This document shows positions 52,801-64,000 of a stretch of DNA of 64,000 nt, piece after piece. The stretch spans positions 4,526,001-4,590,000 of the forward strand of contig NC_081547.1 of NCBI RefSeq assembly GCF_901000735.1. Direction: 5' to 3'. The first letter of the stretch is position 1. Each line of letters starts with the position of its first letter. Source of the stretch: Corylus avellana. Its lineage: Eukaryota > Streptophyta > Magnoliopsida > Fagales > Betulaceae. The position numbers were made by a program, and so were the translations under genes. Under the pieces are notes generated by a model. That model ran no database searches, had not been told where the DNA came from, and worked only from the letters and a program-made list of their open reading frames with translations.

Positions 52801-53999
52801 TACCTTGAGCATATTTAGGATAAGAAGTTGAAGAACAGTTAGGTGGACTGAATGTAACATTCTTCCCTCTTAGCATTGGGGCTTAATGTAAAAGTGTTAG
52901 ATCTTATCTTGATGCTTCCATGATGGTCCATCTAAGAGGTGGAGCATATATAGCACGATCTAGACCCATCATTATTAGACATTTCAAAGTGGGTATGCAT
53001 CGTCTTCAATTGCATTAAATTGCTTTTATGGAATATCTTAAGTGTAAACTTGAAAATGTTAATATCTTATGCAATTTACAGGCTAAAGCATCAGAAAGAT
53101 TATATCTTGAGGAGTTGAAGCAAAGAAAAGAAATTGAGGAAGCACTATCAAAAGAAAGAGAGGAATTTGGAAAGAGGAAAAATGAGTGTGACAAAGTCAT
53201 GGAAGAACTGCGGATTGCCCAAGATCAAAAATCATCAATGGAGAGGCAAATTGCAGCATCTGAACAGATGGTAAAGGAGTTGGAGCAGAAGATTGTCTCT
53301 GCTGTCCAACTCTTGCAAACTTATAAAAAAGAGCGAGAGGATTTGCAGGCAGAACGTGACAGTGCACTTAAAGAAGCTGAGGAGCTGAGGAAGAAACAAG
53401 GAGAGGCCTCAATCACACATGTGCCTCAGTTCTTCTCTGTGTTCTCTTTCTCAGAACTTATGGAAGCAACTGAAAACTTTGATCCATCCCTGAAGATTGG
53501 AGAAGGGGGATATGGGAGCATTCATAAAGGTGTTCTGCGTCACACACAGGTGGCTATAAAAATGCTACATGCCCATAGCTTGCAAGGCCCATCAGAATTT
53601 CAACAGGAGGTGAGATGGTTTGGATTTTGTGTGTATTTATTGGGAGATACCTTGAATCATTTACTGAATTCAAATTTTATTGGGCTGATTGCTGTTTTTG
53701 TTATCTAGAGACTTGAAAATCTAAATCTTTATGAATATCATTGTTATTCACAATGTTATTATTATGTTCAGTACTAGGACCCAATTGGTATAGGTTATTA
53801 GTTGGATTTAACGGTGTTTGCAATATTATGAACTATAACAATGCCTCAGCTAAGCTAATAATAAATTTATGAAGTAGGTATCATCAATACCATTTGCTGT
53901 TTAATGAATGGATGTATGATGGTCTGTTGCCCTAAATATTGTTTTATATTTTTTGGCATTAGATAACATAAGTATTGATTGGTGATGGTTTCTCAATTG

Positions 54000-54032
<33 letters not shown>

Positions 54033-56024
54033 CTATTGTGTATCTTCATAACTTATTATGTCATACTTGAACATGTCCCATTTTGCAGTCATAAATACAA
54101 TTTTAATTAGCAATTGACTGTAACTACTTTGATGCTACACTAAGGTTCTGTTTGTTTGAATGTAATATACTTTCTGAGAAGTATTTTCTTAGCAAACCAC
54201 TTGTTTTCTATTGTTTGGTGGAGACCCAAAACACTTTTAGTGTTTGATTGGTTGACATTAAAATCATTTGCATACAATCATTAGCTATCTGCCCAATACC
54301 CCGTGAATAACCCAATTTCTCAATGGAGAAAAAAAGAAGAAAAAAGAAGCAAAAACTAATGGCTAGTAGGGACTTGTAGGGTGGAGGATAGGAATCACAT
54401 GTTTGGGGAAGGTTACGCAGTGGAGGGTGGTGAAAAAAAATAGGGATGGGGGGGCTACGAGGTTGGGTGGATGGTATGGGGGGTTTGCTGCCAGAGGGGA
54501 GCAGGAGGAACCGTTCTGGCATTCTAGGGGTGAACAGTTTGCACTTTTAAAAAACTTAAGTTTTTGTCCCTAGTGTTGTAAAGAGCATTGTTTTGACTGG
54601 AAAATAACTTAGGTTGCCCAAATTGAGCCTTAATGATGCCTATAGTAATGGCTACAGTTGTTAACACATTTATAATGTATAAAAATGTGTGGGTATGGAG
54701 AAACTAAGAATTGGACGTGAAGTAAACTATGAGTACTACTGAAAAATTTGCTGCTCTTTGGGGACTTAAATTGTCATTATTATTCAACATTTTGCTTTTC
54801 CTTTTTTTTTTTTAACCAAATTCTCCAGAACGTTATTCTTCCACAATTTCAAAAAGGATATGAAAAAAAGGAATAGGAAAAAAAAAATTATATATCCAGT
54901 CTTTAAGAATGAAACTTAATTTGATCAGAAGTTTGGCATTGTATGACTTTGGTTGGTCTTGGTTGTATTTCAGGTTGATGTATTGAGTAAATTGAGACAT
55001 CCCAATCTGGTTATACTTGTTGGAGCCTGCCCAGAAGCTTTTGCTCTTATCTATGAGTACCTTTCAAATGGAAGCCTTGAAGATCGGCTTAGCTGCAAAG
55101 ACAATAGTCCCCCGTTACCATGGCAAATTCGAATACGCATAGCTGCAGAGTTGTGCTCTGCCCTCATCTTTCTTCACTCCTGTCAACCTAACAACATAAT
55201 ACATGGTGACTTGAAACCCGCCAATGTTCTCCTTGACGCTAACTTTGTTTGTAAACTTAGTGACTTTGGAATTTGTCGTTTATTATCTAATGATCAAAGT
55301 TCAAACGACAACTCAACAGAGTTTTGGAGGACTGACCCAAAGGGCACTTTTGCATATATGGATCCTGAGTTCCTTTCCACAGGAGAGCTTACTCCAAAGT
55401 CAGATGTTTATTCTTTTGGAATTATATTATTACGGCTGTTGACAGGGAAGTCAGCATTGGGGATAACAAAGGAAGTGCAATATGCATTAGATACTGGAAA
55501 TTTGAAAGCGCTCTTGGATCCTTTGGCTGGGGATTGGCCATTTGTTCAGGCTGAACAGTTGACTCGTTTGGCGTTAAGGTGTTGTGAGATGAATCGAAGG
55601 AGCCGGCCAGACCTCGTTTCAGATGTCTGGAGGGTACTTGAACCAATGAGGGCTTCATGCGGAGGCTCGTCTTCATTCCGGCTAGGTCCTGGAGAGCATT
55701 GCCAGCCTCCTCCATATTTTATTTGCCCCATTTTCCAGGTTGGTGCTACTGTTCCTAATATTTTTCAATATATTAGTGAAGGAAACTCTTGATGTATTAT
55801 ATCATCACATGAAATGCAAATCCTTATTTGCAAACTTGCAGGAAGTAATGCAAGATCCACATGTGGCAGCGGATGGTTTTACTTATGAAGCAGAGGCTTT
55901 GAGAGGATGGCTGGATAGTGGGCATGATACTTCACCTATGACAAATGTGAAACTTGAACACTGCAATCTTGTCCCAAACCACGCTCTTCGTTCTGCTATA
56001 CAGGAGTGGCTGCAACAGCATTGA
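49848..56024 (+). CDS. PUB33: U-box domain-containing protein 33-like, second copy (gene C), probable allele of gene B
   Basis: Exons: 49848-50112, 50569-50690, 50979-51100, 51438-51542, 51851-52301, 52450-52587, 53082-53609, 54974-55738, 55842-56024. Sizes equal those of gene B exon for exon. The offset from gene B is constant at 17720 bp through exon 7 and 17703 bp afterwards, because of a 17-bp net length difference in intron 7. The predicted 892-aa product matches gene B residue for residue as far as I could compare, including kinase HGDLKPAN, DFG and the complete U-box. The only splice-relevant change seen is the intron 8 donor, CAG|gttggt here and CAG|gtaggt in gene B. The gene lies in block 2, which begins directly after a 100-N gap. 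It is most simply the other haplotype of gene B, though a very recent tandem duplicate cannot be excluded from sequence alone. Confidence 0.9.
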
Positions 56025-57053
56025 AAAATCTTTATTGTTTTCTTTCTTTTAGTTCTACATATTGTTTATACTTCCAGAAAGAGAAGCAAAAGTTTTCATC
56101 TTTTCACCTTTTTTTTTTTTTTTTGGTCCATCTATTGGATACAAAAGTTTGCAGCCACATAATTCGTTGTACACAAGACATACAGCTTCACTCCTGTTAC
56201 GCGACATGTTGATCCTTTTGTATAATAGCTCCCCGTTATACAACATGTTAATTCGTTTGTATATTTAACGTGGTATTTTATATTTCCTTTTATGTGATAG
56301 CATGTAATTTTCACGATGAGAAGAAAAATATATGGAGGAGAATTGTAACACTATGTCCCTAGAGATGCTGGTTAGATTTGTTTACCTTTAATATCTCAAG
56401 GTTGTCTCTGCTTTTTTATTATGTTACCTGATACCTCACACACCAATCAGCTCTCCCAGCCGGAAAAAAAAAAGAAGCATTACTAAGGGAAAAAATAAAA
56501 ATAAAAAAATAAAATTGCATTAAATCATCCTGCAGAGTTTCAAATTCCTTGGCTTAAGTAAGTTGCCCATTGTTTTGCTGTCATCAATCTTTAATAATTG
56601 ACCATGAAATTAGATTTAAATAATTTTGGGCTAAAATTTTAACCATTTTATCACAAGTGGTTTGAAAAACATTTTTTCATAAATAGATACATTATGCATT
56701 TCAAAAGCTTAAGCTCGGTATTCAAAAACATCAAATTTCTAAATTTCTTTTTAGTATCAAGAGAAATATCACAAAAACGATTTAGATGTTCACATTTGAG
56801 AATAACTTTTATAAAGTTTTGGCACAAACCAAGGCCTTTGTGCCCACCAACAAGAGCACAATACATCAGTGTAGAACACTATAACAAAAATATACATAAA
56901 CACCTAATTTCTTTCTAGAATACCTAAAACAAAAAAAACAAAAAATGTTATGAATAAATTTTTCATATTTTTCCTCCCTAGACCCACCCTAGCCACCAAC
57001 CCGCCGCCAGCCAGCCCACACCTTGCTGGAGACAACGTCGGCTGGTACAGAGA

Positions 57054-57132
57054 ACACCGAGTAAGAGAACTTCGGTTAGTTCTCTACAATCAACAAAATT
57101 GTAGACAACACCGGGTAAGAGAACTTCGGTTA
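57054..57132. repeat. Short direct repeat, 54-bp period
   Basis: ACACCGAGTAAGAGAACTTC and the bases that follow (57054-57078) recur with one change at 57108-57132. Between them an ATTGTAGA/TCTACAAT-type inverted motif occurs. No gene is recognised around it. Confidence 0.6.
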
Positions 57133-58207
57133 CCACTGAGGTTGTTGCGATTAAGATCATTACAATCAACAGAATTGCGCAATTAGAAGTATAAATTAGT
57201 TTTCAGGTTGTAACAAGAAAAACAAATAATGGTTATTATATATTCTTACATTATCTTCAGGTATGGTAGCTTCACCAGAGCTGGTGGAAGTATACCTGCA
57301 AGATCTTGCCCTTTAAGAGTTCTGTATGAAAATGATATTGATTTTATTTTCTACATATATTTCAAATGTGCAACTTTCAAAAATATGAACTTGAATATGA
57401 ATAATCGTAAAAACTAACTACCCACAAACAACAAATGTATTAATTTTATGTTCTACATATATTTCTATTGTGACTCATTTCACATACATTCCCTTAGTCA
57501 ACACGATTTCTTATTCTCCAGGGTACTGTACTATCAAAAAGCCCCTCAACCCAACTCGAATATTCATGAAGAAGTCGAAGAAGCCGCTGCCGCAGCACAT
57601 CAGTTGGATGGCACTGATTGAAGTTGAAACCAGCCTAATGTCCAGAGGACACTACAAAATGTATACAACAACATCTTCAAAAAGCCACAGCCCAAATTAA
57701 TATTGAACCAACTATGGAGATTCTTTACATGAACACCGGGGAAGACGGCTAGCAAGCACATGGGCCAAAATAAAACGGAAATGGAAGCGGTGGGGTACCA
57801 CACGCGTGCGCTAGGTGGCGCATGAAGAACACGTGCGGCAGCGGAGGTCTACTATTTGTACAATTGACTCATAATCATTCTACGCCCTCTCTCACGGGCA
57901 GCTTAGAGTTCCTTAAAACTCATGTTGCAGCTTCTAATATCCCTTGTATATCTCCTCCAATGCTGATTTTCTTGCTGTTTCTGCACTACTCACCAATCAA
58001 AATGCAATCTTGCTGTTGGATTGGATTCAAAATCTGCAATGTAGAGGTAGTTGCATTCCAGGGAAGTTCTTAACATGCATAAAGGAAGGTAGCTAGCTTA
58101 CCGGTTTGTAGCAAAATGAGATGAGGTAGGTCAGTTAAACTTGGAGATGGGAAGTAAGACGCTCATGAGCTTATTTTCCTGTGTCGAAACAAGTTGATAG
58201 GATACTC

Positions 58208-58456
58208 TTTTACCATGTCCTCGTGTGAAGATTATATAATATTGTTTTAGTGCACAAGACCACTCCGCAACATTTTTCCCATTTCACATGGGGGTGAGAA
58301 AAGGAACAGAAAGCAAATAATAGAATCTCTCTTGCTTTTAACATAGTCGCTAAAATGATTTTTTACCATGTCCCCGTGTGATGACGTGGGGACAAAAAAA
58401 GGAACGGAAAGTGAATGATGGAATTTCTCTCGCTTTTAGCATAGTCACTAAAATGC
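58208..58456. repeat. Diverged tandem duplication
   Basis: Two segments share TTTTACCATGTCC(C/T)CGTG, then GGAAC(A/G)GAAAG and TAGTC(G/A)CTAAAATG: about 58208-58355 and 58361-58456. Borders are approximate. Confidence 0.45.
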
Positions 58457-58965
58457 TGCTAAAGTTTATAGTCTATATTTGGTTGCCTCAAATATCTCGA
58501 GGCTTTGTGATAATAAATTTACGAAGTTCTTCAATATAATCTAAATAATAACAAACAAATATTAACGGAAACAGGTGATACATTAAATAAAAAATTTGTT
58601 TCCGGCTTAAAATAAAAGAAAGAGTATTTATACACCGATATCATGCAAATATCTTGGTACAATGCACATTTCACTTCTTGGTAGTTGTACATGTGACACA
58701 CCATAGCATAGTATTCGTGCTTCGAACAAAGTGAAAATATTGTGTGTATGACTTATATATCGTTTGTGCCTTTTGATTCTATTACTTATTACCTAACACA
58801 CCAATCAGTTTTACCCTATAGTTTTACCATGTGGTAAAAAGGACTAGAAAAATGAGTTTTCTCTTCTTTCTTTTTTTTTAAAATTTTTTTTTATTTTATT
58901 AATAACTAGTTAGAAGGAAAAGTTGTGACGATGTGTCACTTGGCCAATAACAAAGCAAAGAGACA

Positions 58966-58998
<33 letters not shown>

Positions 58999-59174
58999 AC
59001 AACCACAACATAGCTCGGAAGTGTGTGATTCGATCAATACTTTGGCTGATTAAGTAGCCGCTTAAGGCCCCCAATTTAATAAAGCATTTAATTAATAAAT
59101 ATTAATAATAAAAAAATTCCATAAAAAAATTAAAGCCCTTATTGTCGTCCATATTATTTAATTAAGACCTATAA

Positions 59175-59408
59175 TCATGATAAATAAGTAATTTAAAAAA
59201 TACTCACAATTAATGAATCATAATAAAATAATTTCCATTAATAGAACAATTAAATACCTAATTTTCATAGTCTTCTGTTTTGCAAAAACAATCATGATAA
59301 ATAAGTAATTTAAAAAATACTCACAATTAATGAATCATAATAAAATAATTTCCATTAATAGAACAATTAAATACCTAATTTTCATAGTCTTCTGTTTTGC
59401 AAAAACAA
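59175..59408. repeat. 117-bp tandem duplication
   Basis: The unit beginning TCATGATAAATAAGTAATTT at 59175 repeats without visible change from 59292, so two head-to-tail copies of 117 bp run to about 59408. It lies in AT-rich intergenic DNA. Confidence 0.85.
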
Positions 59409-62041
59409 ATTCTCTCGAATGGTGCAGCGCTACTACTAGAGGTTTATGAGAAAGCATAAGGGTAAAAGCTAAATAAGGAGATAACTTTTTGGGAAAACTT
59501 CAATTTGGCCTCTTGAACTTTCAGTTGGTTTTATAAACCGCCTTCAAACTTTCAAATCTCTCACTTTGAACCCTTAAACTTTCAATTTTTATTACTTTTG
59601 ACCCCTCTATTAGTTTTAAGCGTTAAGCTCAAATGGTTTGGCTTTTTATGCCTATTATACCTTCACCCAGTCCACTTAAAATTTAGAAAACACCCAAAAT
59701 TACAGCACCCACCCCCAGCCCAAAACGACACCATTTTGAGCATCTATTTAAACACAAAAAAAAATTAAAAATTAAAAAAAAAAAAATCAGGGTGGCTCTA
59801 GCCACTCCTCGGCCAAAATGGGGTGACCGAGCCACCTTCAAAATCCCAAAACCCATTACCTCTATTTTTTTTTATTTTTTTTTTTTTTTTTGGCTTTTTG
59901 AAAGGGCCGGACTACCCCTTAGCCACGGGGATAGTTTGACCACACTCAAACCGGCAATGAGCGACCCCAATTGGTTACCATAAATATTTGAGATTGCCAA
60001 ATTTTTAAAGGAAAAGTATTATTCCAATGGTACTATTCTGGAATCAAGGACAAAATACCGTAATTTTCTTTTTATTTAATTAGTTGAAGCCGATCAAGTT
60101 CGTACGCCCGGCCCATTCTATAATTGTTTTTCGGATCTCTCGGTTTAGACATGAGCCTAAGCCCAACCCACTACTTTCCTCACATAAGCTGAACTTTCAA
60201 TTTTATTTTTTATTTTTTTCTTCTAGAATTTGAAATTTCATTTTTATCGATAATATCGTTCCATTTATTTATTTATTTTTCTTTTATGTTGTTTTTTTAG
60301 ACGATATTATTATTATTTGCTTTGTCACAAGTATGAAGCTTGCACCCAAGAAGATATTATATGACTGTTCCCACTTTCCCTTGCTAAAGAGAGAAGATTC
60401 TTTTGAATAGATTTCTTTTTTTTCTTTTTCTAATGACATAGTACTCATAATAATTGATTGTACTCCTAATATAGTACTCTTAATAATAGATGGTCCTCCA
60501 AATAATTACAATTGACTTCCATGGAGGGTGACCCCCTTTCTACAGAAGAACAAGAAAAAGGTACACAAACTAAACTACATTTGCCGACCAATACCAACCA
60601 ATAAAAACCCTACCAACATAACTTATTTGACCTTGCCATTGATAAAATGCTTTCTTTTACAAAGTCTAAGCAAACAATCATGTGTTCCGACAGGTGAGTT
60701 TTATCAAGAGTCTTTTCCAATTGTTCGTTTTCTGCGATCGAGGGGATAACTGTAAAAAAAAAAAAGTTTTAATTGTAAGGAATTTTAGTCCAATTAACCT
60801 ACCGAACAATAAACTCGCATGATACAATTTGACACCAATCAAAATACTCCACTGGTCCTATCTCTCTCCACTACATGTGTTAGCGATGATCTGTTCTAGG
60901 GTATGAGCTTAAACCTCACTTATTTGGAAAATGAATATTACTATTAAACTATATAGTCTAATACTCATGCATTAATACGATATATAAACCTGATACAAAA
61001 TTATAGAGCTAAGGTTGATGAGTTCGACCTATTTAATTAAATGAGTTGAGTTAAAGTTGATATATATAGTTTTATATTAATGTCTCGATAAAATCCGAAC
61101 CTGACATTTGAACACAAATCGACATATGTAGTTTAATTTATGAATTCTATGGTTGGTTTAAAAATTTGCTCTTGGGAATTGGGATACTTGTTTGCTTCAA
61201 AGCCTTTCACCAATGTTTTGATGCCCAAAATGCTGTGAGTAGTGCACCTATTTTGTTGAAAAGCTCCAATGACATGGTATATATATATATATTTAAAGTC
61301 CAAGTTCAAACTTCAAAGTCCTTGAAGACAGTCAAAAACTACCCATATCTTACCTACAACAAGTAGAAGGAAAGTCCTTAAAAGGATGTATAGTCAAGAT
61401 TGGGTCTCGCTTCATAAAACGAAGGTCATTAATTCGAATTTTCTTTCTTCTTTTCATCCCTTTGTACCCTACATATCTTAAAAAAAAAGCAAAAAGAAAA
61501 AAAAAAAAAAAATCTGATCTTTACCAAATTTTTTTTACCATCTTTTACTAGAATGCTGTAAAACGGTAACAACTTTTTATGGGAGTGTTTCCTTGATTCT
61601 TTTTTAGGACAAAGCTTTTGGCAGAATAGAATTGGAGTATTTTCTTTTAGTTTGGTTTATTAAATTAAGATAAGTCTAAAATGCATATAATTTTGGATAA
61701 ATTAAATTGACATATACTTAAAATATATATAATTATCACCTATCTTTTAATGTTTACATATATTTTAATGGAATATATGATTCTTATATACAATTTTTTA
61801 AATTATACGCCATTCTTTTAACAGAAGGGAGAGTCATTAAATGTGTTCTATTTACGAATTAATTAATAAAACTTACATCACCACCGACGATTGTTCGACT
61901 GTTCTACAATCTAGAGGGCTGTCTTGGAATTTTTAAAATGTTTGACTTCTACAGGGTTTTTTTATCTTTTTTTTTCTTCCTCCTCTTCTGTAGTTGACCC
62001 ATTCAAATTATAGAAACTGATACTCATACCAAGAAATTATA

Positions 62042-62379
62042 AGCTATGTTTGGCAAGAGCTAGGCCCGGCACTGTAGCTAGAACGGCACTGTTCCAGTTA
62101 CAGTGCCATCTGACACGTGGCAGCAAATATAAAAAAAAAAAAAAGAAAAAAAAAGAAAAAAGGAGGAGAATGCTGGGGTGATTCCAGCCANNNNNNNNNN
62201 NNNNNNNNNNCCCAGCGTTCTCCTCTTTTTTTCTTTTTTTAATTTTTATTTTGCTTTTTTTTAAAAAAAAAAAAATTAAGATTAAAAAATCAATTTCTGT
62301 TGCCACGTGTCAAATGGCACTGTAGCTGGAACAGTGCCGTTCCAGCTACAGTGCCAGGCCTGGCTCTTGCCAAACATAG
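62042..62379. mobile_element. Foldback element (long inverted repeat) interrupted by a 20-N gap
   Basis: The left arm runs GCTATGTTTGGCAAGAGC, then GGCACTGTAGCTAGAAC and ACACGTGGCAGC, to AGGAGGAGAATGCTGGG. The right arm repeats this in reverse from CCCAGCGTTCTCCTC to GCTCTTGCCAAACATAG. Arms are about 140-160 bp and well matched. TTATAA occurs at both borders and may be the target duplication. The gap at 62191-62210 sits at the centre of the palindrome. Confidence 0.75.
62191..62210. other. Assembly gap (20 N)
   Basis: The gap is located at the centre of a long inverted repeat, where assembly commonly fails. Confidence 0.99.
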
Positions 62380-62400
62380 TTATAAAATACACATGAAGAC

Positions 62401-62420
62401 NNNNNNNNNNNNNNNNNNNN
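62401..62420. other. Assembly gap (20 N)
   Basis: The gap is flanked on both sides by AAAATACACATGAAGAC, which suggests an unmerged overlap rather than missing sequence. Confidence 0.99.
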
Positions 62421-62544
62421 TTATAAAATATAAAATACACATGAAGACGTTTAGAATTAAGTTTGACTTAGGGACATTTGAAACTGACCTTATTGTCATT
62501 TCAAATTCGACGTTTAAACACACATACTGCTAAACAAATATTTA

Positions 62545-62969
62545 GGGGAAAAATACATTTTTTTAATCCTTAACTATTCCCTCATTTACATTTTGACCTC
62601 AAATGTTTAAAAAATGACATTTGACCCTCCCAAAATTTTTAAATTGTTGCAATTTGATTATTTTGACTTTTTTTTTCCACCCTAGACCGGACATCCCTTA
62701 ATTTTTTTTAACTAAAAAAAATTAAGGGATGTCCGGTCTAGGGTGGCCGAAGCCACCCTTAGGCCCAACTAGGGTGGTCGGTCAATCCTTAATTTTAATT
62801 TTTTTTTTAAAAAAAACTTGGGATGTGGGCATTTTGGAAAAAAAAAAAAAATCAGAATGACAGAATTGCAACAATTTTGAAGTTTGGGGAAGTCAAGTAT
62901 CACTTTTTAAATATTAGAGGTCAAAGTGTAAATGCATGGATAGTTCAGGGGATAAAATGTATCTTCCCC
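62545..62969. mobile_element. Non-autonomous long-TIR element with 8-bp TSD and palindromic core
   Basis: Roughly 110-bp imperfect TIRs begin GGGGAAAAATACATT at the left and end GTATCTTCCCC at the right. AATATTTA flanks both sides (62537-62544 and 62970-62977). The core carries a perfect 33-bp inverted repeat (62677-62709 and 62714-62746) with a 4-nt loop AACT. The 8-bp TSD fits hAT or Mutator-like DNA transposons. Similar half-element sequence is seen at 59486-59640. Confidence 0.75.
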
Positions 62970-64000
62970 AATATTTAGCTAAAAACCAAAATTTTATATT
63001 TTAGCTATTTACTTTTTCAAATCACCCGGCTTAACATTTTAGTTATCCACTTCCATTTTTCTATTTAAAATATTATTTTTTTATTTACATTTTCTATTCC
63101 AAAGGAAGAGAGAGTGAGCAAGATTATTTTTATTATTAATATAAATAAGGATTTGTCGAGCTATAATACTCAACAAATTTGCAGAGCACCATAGCAACTT
63201 AACAAATCGTTAGTCATTTTATTGAGCCGGACGTAGTTAAAATAGCTAAAAAGCTAATTTGTTGAGTTAAATCCTGTAATTAGAAATTGTAATTTATAAT
63301 TGAAAAATAAAAAAAGAAAAAAAGTGCAAGGCGAAGTCTAGTGGAGTAGAGGCTATCCGATAAACTCCAAGTAGGGTCCACACATGTGAATCACCGCACG
63401 TGTTATTCCACCATCAAGGCTGGTGCATGTGTGGATAGCCTTACCACTAGGTTGTACCATGTGTGGGCCCTACTTTCAACCTTTGTAGTGCCGTATGCGT
63501 TAGTGCTTAAAAGAAAATATTATGCTCCTATGCGGTCAGCTTTTCTGAGATCAAACACCAGTCAAACAACCATTGCCCCATATCACTGTTAACTTCACAC
63601 TGGCCAGTAGATTTCTGACGCGTATAAAGCTCATAAAGACTTAATATAGGCTTGGCTCACTTGCCAATATCAGCGTTAAAGGCAACGATTTATTCCGCCG
63701 TACGGTCCTTACGGAGCTTCAGACTTTTTCAGGCAGTAGCCGGTGGCATTTGAAGAAGAATAAAATATTTTCCCACGCGCTTTCCCTTTTTTACCAACTA
63801 CACCGATGAAAAGTGGCCAAGGTTATCATACGACCGTATCGACAATCTCTCTCCCCTTTATTAAATTCTCACTCTAATCAATACGACCGTATGTATTTTT
63901 TTATTATATAGTTTGACATTATATACAATAAAATAAAATTTAGATTATAAAATAATTTAAATCCATTTCACTTAATATATTTGTAGGAAATTCAATATTT

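Larger units (their letters stand above)
41412..56286. repeat. Large duplicated block, copy 2 (contains gene C)
   Basis: This is the second copy of the block at 23461-38583. It begins at the first base after a 100-N gap (41312-41411). Its sequence continues beyond 56286 without a break, whereas copy 1 is cut off by a gap at the equivalent base. It has an extra MITE at about 47375-47670, lacks the copy 1 MITE, and has small local changes near 41706-41727 and 48846-48875. Confidence 0.95.
56025..64000. other. Gene-poor 3' region
   Basis: After the gene C 3' UTR I see no gene with recognisable protein similarity. The stretch holds the tandem repeats and inverted-repeat elements listed separately. 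A GC-richer half-element is at 59486-59960 (GGCTCTAGCCACTCC, GGTGACCGAGCCACC). A partially inverted segment around 63335-63475 has GGCTATCC and GTAGGG(T/C)CCACACATG in both orientations. Confidence 0.55.

Noticed and set aside
57470..57700. 76-residue ORF with MKKSKKPLPQHISW
   Set aside because: No recognisable family and no supporting splice sites or neighbours; probably chance.
59486..59960. Complete TIR element
   Set aside because: Only the left half (GGGAAAACTTCAATTTGGCC-like) is recognisable; no matching right end was seen.

Overview
This is nuclear DNA of a eudicot plant, probably a woody species. It is AT-rich, its genes have many GT-AG introns, and its spacers are full of MITEs, LINE pieces and microsatellites. 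Two gene types can be read exon by exon: (i) U-box E3 ligases with a USP domain, coiled coil and protein kinase domain (PUB33 group), and (ii) one ALG1/TURAN-type glycosyltransferase. There is no CRISPR array, operon or other prokaryotic feature.

Layout. 1-4210 (+): gene A, a PUB33-type paralog whose 5' end lies outside the window and whose kinase catalytic loop is degenerate. 5173-18453 (-): a complete 16-exon ALG1 gene, convergent with A. Its introns hold two 3-bp-TSD MITEs, a 5'-truncated LINE and a second LINE with an inverted 5' part. 18454-23460: the ALG1 upstream region, two assembly gaps and several terminal-inverted-repeat elements. 23461-38583: block 1, holding PUB33-like gene B (32128-38321, 9 exons, 892 aa). 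38684-41311: a small contig between two 100-N gaps, with an orphan minus-strand exon and a Mutator-like foldback element. 41412-56286: block 2, a near-perfect second copy of block 1 with gene C (49848-56024), predicted to encode the same protein as B. 56287-64000: gene-poor DNA with inverted-repeat elements, short tandem duplications and two 20-N gaps.

The most important observation concerns the assembly. Block 1 runs exactly into a 100-N gap and block 2 starts exactly after the next 100-N gap. The two blocks therefore look like the overlapping ends of two contigs from different haplotypes that were placed in tandem. Genes B and C are then probably two alleles of one locus, with a different MITE insertion on each haplotype, rather than a true tandem duplication.

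Functionally, PUB33-type proteins are expected to be cytoplasmic kinase/E3 ligase fusions. ALG1 makes the first mannosyl transfer of N-glycan precursor synthesis at the cytosolic face of the ER. Nothing in the sequence links the two pathways; they are simply neighbours. I saw no convincing novel multi-gene system. The best leads are the probable pseudokinase in gene A, the GC-AG intron of ALG1, the LINE with a 5' inversion, and the repeated 5' leader of genes B and C.
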